A stretch of DNA of 36,041 nt from Candidatus Latescibacterota bacterium (lineage in GTDB: Bacteria; Krumholzibacteriota; Krumholzibacteriia; Krumholzibacteriales; Krumholzibacteriaceae). The translations under genes and the position numbers were made by a program. Positions within the stretch are counted from its first letter, which is position 1, and each line of letters starts with the position of its first letter. The notes beneath the pieces are model-generated. The model had not been told where the DNA came from and searched no databases. It saw only the letters and a list, made by a program, of their open reading frames with translations. This document shows, one piece after another, positions 31,293 to 36,041 of this stretch. The stretch lies in NCBI GenBank assembly GCA_019038625.1, contig JAHOYU010000246.1, forward strand, positions 1-36,041, given 5' to 3'.

Positions 31293-32720
31293 CTAGAACT
31301 CGAACGCACCACTCAACATCACCATCAATGTCCCTGTCTCAAGCAGATACAGAGTAGGATAATGCATGTCCAGGTTCATCCCCCTGTTGGTATGGGTGAT
31401 GTCCAGGGCCACTCCATCAACGGGAACCCACCTGACACCGGCGTTGTAGAACGGATAGATAAAATCATCCTCATTCGACACACTGAGGTGGTTGAAGTCG
31501 AGATCTGCGAGCACAGACAGGCCACTTCCCAGATCGAGGATTCCATCACACCGGAATATCAGTGTATGGACGTCCCTGCCCTCGTATTCCGTATATACGG
31601 CCCATTGACTGAAAGGTCTCAAAAAATACTTCACCGGGTAGAGATAGTCCCCTATCGTCGAAATCGACCCGGAATTGTCACGATACGAATAATTATCGTC
31701 CCCTGATTTGTAATCGAGGTTGAAATACCTTCCGTAATATCGCCTTTCCACCACGATGTCAGCTTTCAGGCGACCTCCCGCATATGAATAACTGCATCCG
31801 GCTACATGCCCCATCCTGAGCGATCCGGACTCGTCAGGGTCGGATACGTTTCTGAATCCGAATTGAGTATAGAACCTCAGTGACGGACCATACTCGACCG
31901 CCGCCGAGAGGTTCAATCCATCATCGGGCCTCTCTCCGTCGACTGAGCTATCGATATAGTATGAATAGTATCCGGCTTCGACATCGGCCCGAAGATCTCC
32001 GCGAATACACAGATCATCCATGCGGATCGACAGATCGTAGAGGTCACCGATACCGAGGCCTATTCCCGCCATGAGATCTGCTATCTGTGTATATGTCACC
32101 CGGATATCGTTCCATCCGACATACATGCTCCCACCCTGAACGTCCATATTGTACACCGTCAGGCCCTCTCCGAGTTTGAAGTCGTCGAAGTTACCGGCTG
32201 ACAGACCGAAGCACAGGTCTGCGCCACCGAGGCTCATGGCCGTATCTATAGCCGCAAGGAATTTCGGGATCACTATAGTGTTGTCCCGTGAGTATACGCC
32301 GTATGAGGCTCCCCTGTGTTCGGCAAGGATCTCCGTCCTGAACGACACTCCGGAATTGCTTGCCTCGATGACAAGATCGGCGAACATCGCACCGTGAAGC
32401 AGGGGGTTGTCAGTGATCCTGGTATTCGACATGTCGAGTAATTTATAACTACTCTCAAGATCGTGTTTCAGGTAGTCGGGGATCCTGACTTTCAGTCTTT
32501 CATTGAGATTATAATCCTGTTTTATATATCCGCTATCCAGGAAAAGTCTCACTTTCCAGCCTGAACAATACGCCGGCAGCCCGGAGGACCTGGCCGGTCC
32601 GGAAGCAAATACCGGGATGATAACCAGTAGAAGACAGATCAGTTGAACAATTGAATGATGATCGCGCATCCTGATGAAGTTCATAGACCTCGTCTTCCGG
32701 TAGAATCTTTCCATTGTCAT
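31293..32720 (-). CDS. Predicted outer-membrane beta-barrel protein
   Basis: Up to 475 residues. A hydrophobic signal segment (about 24-46, VQLICLLLVIIPVFASG) follows an unusually long polar start; Met13 or Met18 are likely true starts, since no clear ribosome site precedes ATG 32720. The mature protein alternates short amphipathic strands with turns (YGPSLRFYTQFGFRNVSD, LKADIVVERRYYGRYFNLDY, GLSVLADLDFNHLSV), is rich in Tyr and ends MVMLSGAFEF, with the terminal Phe that outer-membrane barrels use for assembly. I do not recognise a named family. It is transcribed together with the double-propeller protein, possibly forming a surface complex. Confidence 0.78.
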   Translation of the reverse strand: MTMERFYRKTRSMNFIRMRDHHSIVQLICLLLVIIPVFASGPARSSGLPAYCSGWKVRLFLDSGYIKQDYNLNERLKVRIPDYLKHDLESSYKLLDMSNTRITDNPLLHGAMFADLVIEASNSGVSFRTEILAEHRGASYGVYSRDNTIVIPKFLAAIDTAMSLGGADLCFGLSAGNFDDFKLGEGLTVYNMDVQGGSMYVGWNDIRVTYTQIADLMAGIGLGIGDLYDLSIRMDDLCIRGDLRADVEAGYYSYYIDSSVDGERPDDGLNLSAAVEYGPSLRFYTQFGFRNVSDPDESGSLRMGHVAGCSYSYAGGRLKADIVVERRYYGRYFNLDYKSGDDNYSYRDNSGSISTIGDYLYPVKYFLRPFSQWAVYTEYEGRDVHTLIFRCDGILDLGSGLSVLADLDFNHLSVSNEDDFIYPFYNAGVRWVPVDGVALDITHTNRGMNLDMHYPTLYLLETGTLMVMLSGAFEF

Positions 32721-32995
32721 CGAGAGTCCGGACCTGCCAGACTTCCAGCAGAGTACAGCATCCAGCGATCAAAGACAATCCGATTCTGACGACCAGAGAC
32801 AATCATGCCTGACAATCGAACAGTATCCGATTCTGTCGGCAGGACTGATCGATGGAACTTGAATTACTTCTCGACTGTATATAAGATATCTTTATCGACA
32901 GGGGGGCCAGGAATGACGGAGGCCTCCCCGGGAACGGTCTGGTCGTCAGTCCGAAGTATCCCCGATTCACACTGGTACTCTTCTGGAGGTTTCAA
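32721..32995. other. Divergent intergenic region with repeated motifs
   Basis: GACAATC occurs three times (32774-32780, 32798-32804, 32811-32817) and CCGATTCTG twice (32780-32788, 32827-32835), lying between the divergent barrel and tricorn-like genes. On the minus strand a TTGTCT-17-TACTCT promoter is possible for the barrel gene. No coding region is seen. Confidence 0.45.
32859..32887 (+). promoter_or_regulatory. Predicted promoter of the tricorn-like protease gene
   Basis: TTGAAT (32859-32864), 17 bases, TAAGAT (32882-32887). The overlapping TATAAG two bases earlier is an alternative -10. The untranslated leader would be about 100 bases. Confidence 0.5.
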
Positions 32996-35900
32996 TGAAA
33001 CGTCTTCTGCTGATCCTTCTCGTTCTCATTCCATCCGCGGCATTCTCGGCAGGCCGGGGTTATTACCGGTATCCCGCCATCCATGGTGAGACTCTGATAT
33101 TCACCGCCGAGGGCGACCTGTGGAAGGTACCTCTCTCCGGCGGTACCGCGAGACGGCTCACGACCCACCACGGCATGGAGTCTTCCGCGACGATATCTCC
33201 CGATGGACAGACGATAGCGTTCTGCGGACAGTACGAGGGGCCGAGGGAAGTCTACACACTCCCGATAGATGGTGGAGTACCTCTGAGAAGGACATGGGAG
33301 AGCGGGGCGACAGTCACAGGATGGACTCCCGACGGCAGGATCGCGTACACGACGGATCGGTACTCGACCCTTCCAAATACACAGATGATACTCCTGGACA
33401 TATCGGATGGCACAAAAGAAATGCTCCCACTTGCCCAGATCAGCGATGGAGCCTGGGGTGGCAGGAACAAGGATCTCTTCTTTACGCGCCTTCCGTTCCA
33501 GGGAAGCCAGACTAAAAGATACAAGGGCGGCACGATTCAGCACTTGTGGAAATTCCCTCCGAACGCCACAGAGGCGATCCCCCTTACTGATGATTTCGCG
33601 GGCACGAGCAAGGACCCCATGTGGTGGAAAGACAGATTATACTTTCTCAGCGACCGTGACGGCACGATGAACTTCTGGTCGATGAACCAAGACGGCGGCG
33701 ATATCCGCCAACATACTTTCCACAAAGGACTCGACGCGGCCAACCCTTCCATTTACGAAGGGAAAATCGCCTACCAGTTGATCGCGGACATCCACGTATA
33801 CGACATCGCTTCTGACACTGACAGGAATATCCCCATAGAGCTCTCATCCGATTTTGATCAGATGAGAGAAAAATGGGTGACAGATCCATCGAAATACATC
33901 ACAGCCGTCAACATCTCCCCCGACGGCAGTCGTGTTGCCCTTACGGCAAGGGGACAGGCCTTTACAGTTCCTGTGAAGGAAGGAAGGTTCGTCAGGGTGA
34001 CGAGGAAGGACGGCGTCCGCTACCGGGGAGCGACCTTCATGCCGGACGGCAAGACCCTGGTCGCGCTTAGCGATGAAAGTGGTGAACTCGAATTCCTGAC
34101 CCTGCCTGCCGATGGAACCGGTGAGGAGACAAGGCTGACGGATGACGGAAAGATCCTCAGGTACCAGGGGATTCCATCACCGGACGGAAAGTATATTGCA
34201 TATGCTGACAAGAATTACATTCTCTGGATACTCGATGTCGAAAAGAAGAGCTCCAGAAAGATCGACGAATCCGGTTACTACAACTTCTCCGGAATCACAT
34301 GGTCTCCCGGCAGCAGGTACCTCGCTTTCGATGCCAGGGCGAAAAATCATTTCAACATCATAAAGATCTACGACACCGAGAAAAAACAGTCCGTTACAGT
34401 GACAGGAGAACGGTTCGATTCGTACAATGCTGCATGGAGTCATGATGGAAAATGGCTTTATTTTGTTTCTGACAGGACTTTCAACAGCCTCGTAAGCAGC
34501 CCGTGGGGACTGCGCAACCCGTCACCGTTCTTCGACAGGATGACAAAAATTTATATGATGTCTCTCGTTCCAGGAGAAAGGTCTCCCTTCATTCCGGACG
34601 ACGAGGTCTATCTCGCCGAAAAGAAACTGTCTGATGAAAAAAAGAAACAGGATGAAGAAAAAAAGAAGAAAAACAAGGATAAAAAGGATTCGAAAAAGGG
34701 CAAAGGCAACGACGCAGTCTCGATAGAGTTCGATGGGATCAGATCGAGAGTATACGAAGTGCCTGTGCCGGCAGGAAACTATTCCGGCCTGGAAGCCGGC
34801 GAGGACATCCTCTTTTTCTCAGACAGAAAATTGCGCGGCAGCGGTAGCCGCAGTCTTAAGGCGCTCAAAGTCACAAACACAGACATAGAGATAAAGACTG
34901 TCCTGGATGGAGTATCTTCCTGGACACTTTCCGGAGACTCGAAAAAAATACTCGTAAGGAAGAGTGGCGGAATATACGTCATAGACGCGAGTACCTCCGG
35001 CCCGTCAAAGCTCGGCAAGAATAAAGTCGATCTGGGCGGCTGGGCATTCACTATCGATCCAAAACAGGAATGGCAACAGATATTCGCCGAAGCATGGAGA
35101 CTGGAGAGAGACTACTTTTACGATACGGACATGCACGGCGTGGACTACGACGGACTTTTTAAAAAATATTCGCCCTACGTCGACAGGGTCACCGACCGCT
35201 ACGAACTGAGCGACCTTATCTCCCACCTTGTCGGAGAACTATCCACTCTGCATACATTTGTCGTGCGGGGTGACCTCCGTACTCCACAGCTGAACATCCG
35301 ACAGGGAGCTCTCGGTGCGCTTCTGGAAAAAGACGTTAAGAATAAAGGATACAGGATCGCCCATATCTACAGGGCGGATCCGGACATCCTGAATATAATC
35401 TCTCCTCTCGCTGATCCCGGCTCCAGGATCACCGAGGGTGATGTCATAATGGCTATAGATGGCATCGCGCTTGATACGATCGAGGACTGGTCTCTTCCGC
35501 TGAGAAATACTGCCGGCAAGCAGGTCCTGCTTTCCCTGAGATCGAAGGACGGGACAGAATACAGGGCGATAGTGACTCCCATCTCTACAGGCGCCGAATT
35601 CAATCTCCGTTACAGCCAGTGGGAGAACGAACGAAGGGAAATGGTCGAAGAAAAAAGCAACGGCGATATCGGATACGTCCATCTCAGGGCGATGGGTTCT
35701 GAAAATATTGCGGAATGGACGAGAGAATACTATCCCGCCTTCGACCGGAAGGGATTGATAATAGATGTCAGGAACAACCGCGGGGGCAATATCGACAGCT
35801 GGATCCTCGAAAAACTTCTCCGGCGCGCGTGGTTCTACTGGAAGCCCAGAGTGGGCAACCCGTTCTGGAACATGCAGTACGCGTTCAGGGGCCATCTTGT

Positions 35901-36041
35901 CGTTCTATGTAACGAATCCACAGCGTCAGACGGAGAAGCTTTCGCTGAAGGGTTCCGCCGACTCGGACTTGGTAAAGTGATCGGCACAAGGACCTGGGGC
36001 GGAGAAGTATGGCTTACGTTCAGTAACTGGCTCGTAGACGG
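32996..36041 (+). CDS. Tricorn-like S41 protease (3' end off the right edge)
   Basis: An exported tricorn-type protease; 1015 codons are visible and the C-terminus is cut off. Signal peptide 1-19 (IPSAAFSAG). Residues about 20-530 carry WD40/PD40 propeller blades (ATISPDGQTIAFCG, VNISPDGSRVALTA, WSPGSRYLAFDA, WSHDGKWLYFVS). A very Lys-rich linker occupies 541-570. A second, smaller propeller-like part precedes the C1 domain at about 690, a PDZ domain (about 765-860) and the S41 core (from about 890). Ser978 (NESTASDGEAF) is the nucleophile; His753 (LSTLHTF) matches the catalytic His of tricorn, though the preceding Ser of tricorn is Leu here. The final catalytic Glu would be beyond the edge. 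GGAGG lies eight bases before the ATG. The role is degradation of peptides from secreted proteins. Confidence 0.9.

Noticed and set aside
1-36041. CRISPR array
   Set aside because: No regularly spaced short repeats were found, and no cas genes are present.

Overview
The window looks like a Gram-negative chromosome of fairly high G+C, probably from a poorly sampled lineage of the Fibrobacterota-Chlorobiota-Bacteroidota type or a neighbouring candidate phylum. The reasons are a PNPFNPTT-type C-terminal cell-surface domain on a secreted protease, lipoprotein signal peptides, an outer-membrane barrel ending in Phe, large two-unit MacB/FtsX permeases, and several secreted or periplasmic peptidases (S8, S9, tricorn-like S41, class C-like serine hydrolase). 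The taxonomy is inference; no rRNA or ribosomal protein is present.

Region 1 (1-6834): the window opens inside an ABC permease gene on the minus strand. A genomic island follows (1416-6505), bounded by 31-bp direct repeats and integrated into the 3' end of the tmRNA gene ssrA (6480-6834, minus). The island is more A+T-rich than its surroundings. It carries a two-gene cargo (a beta-propeller lipoprotein and a subtilisin-like secreted protease), an IS481-family insertion sequence and the C-terminal remnant of a tyrosine recombinase. With its integrase broken, the island is probably fixed.

Region 2 (6835-13873): an S9 prolyl-oligopeptidase-type enzyme with an extra C-terminal domain converges, through a bidirectional terminator, on a lipoprotein that joins a beta-lactamase-like hydrolase, TPRs and a GNAT-like domain. 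A gene-free stretch (11978-12382) contains a roughly 150-nt block closed by a 16-bp helix, a candidate structured RNA or small inverted-repeat element. A 48-residue CC protein and an HDOD signalling protein follow.

Region 3 (13874-17963): three co-directional genes encode a BcsA-like family 2 glycosyltransferase with two PilZ domains, a GT-C membrane glycosyltransferase and a small Trp-rich exported protein. This suggests a c-di-GMP-controlled surface polysaccharide without recognisable BcsB, BcsC or BcsZ.

Region 4 (28662 down to 18039, minus strand): a redox and signalling gene block, the most unusual part of the window. In transcription order it encodes a receiver protein with two Lrp/AsnC-type sensor domains, NuoE-like and NuoF-like subunits, a 1230-residue fusion (NuoG-type ferredoxin, GltD/NfnB-type flavoprotein, ferredoxin clusters, a molybdopterin-oxidoreductase-like domain without a recognisable metal-ligand motif), a PAS histidine kinase with a Cys cluster, and an NtrC-like regulator that has lost GAFTGA and the Walker B acidic pair. 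A Rex-like operator lies before the NuoE-like gene, and a 15-bp inverted repeat covers the -35 box of the upstream promoter. I infer an NAD(P)H/ferredoxin electron-transfer complex coupled to its own redox-sensing phosphorelay.

Region 5 (28855-36041): a secreted beta-propeller protein and an outer-membrane barrel are transcribed together on the minus strand. Divergent from them is a large tricorn-like S41 protease that runs off the right edge.
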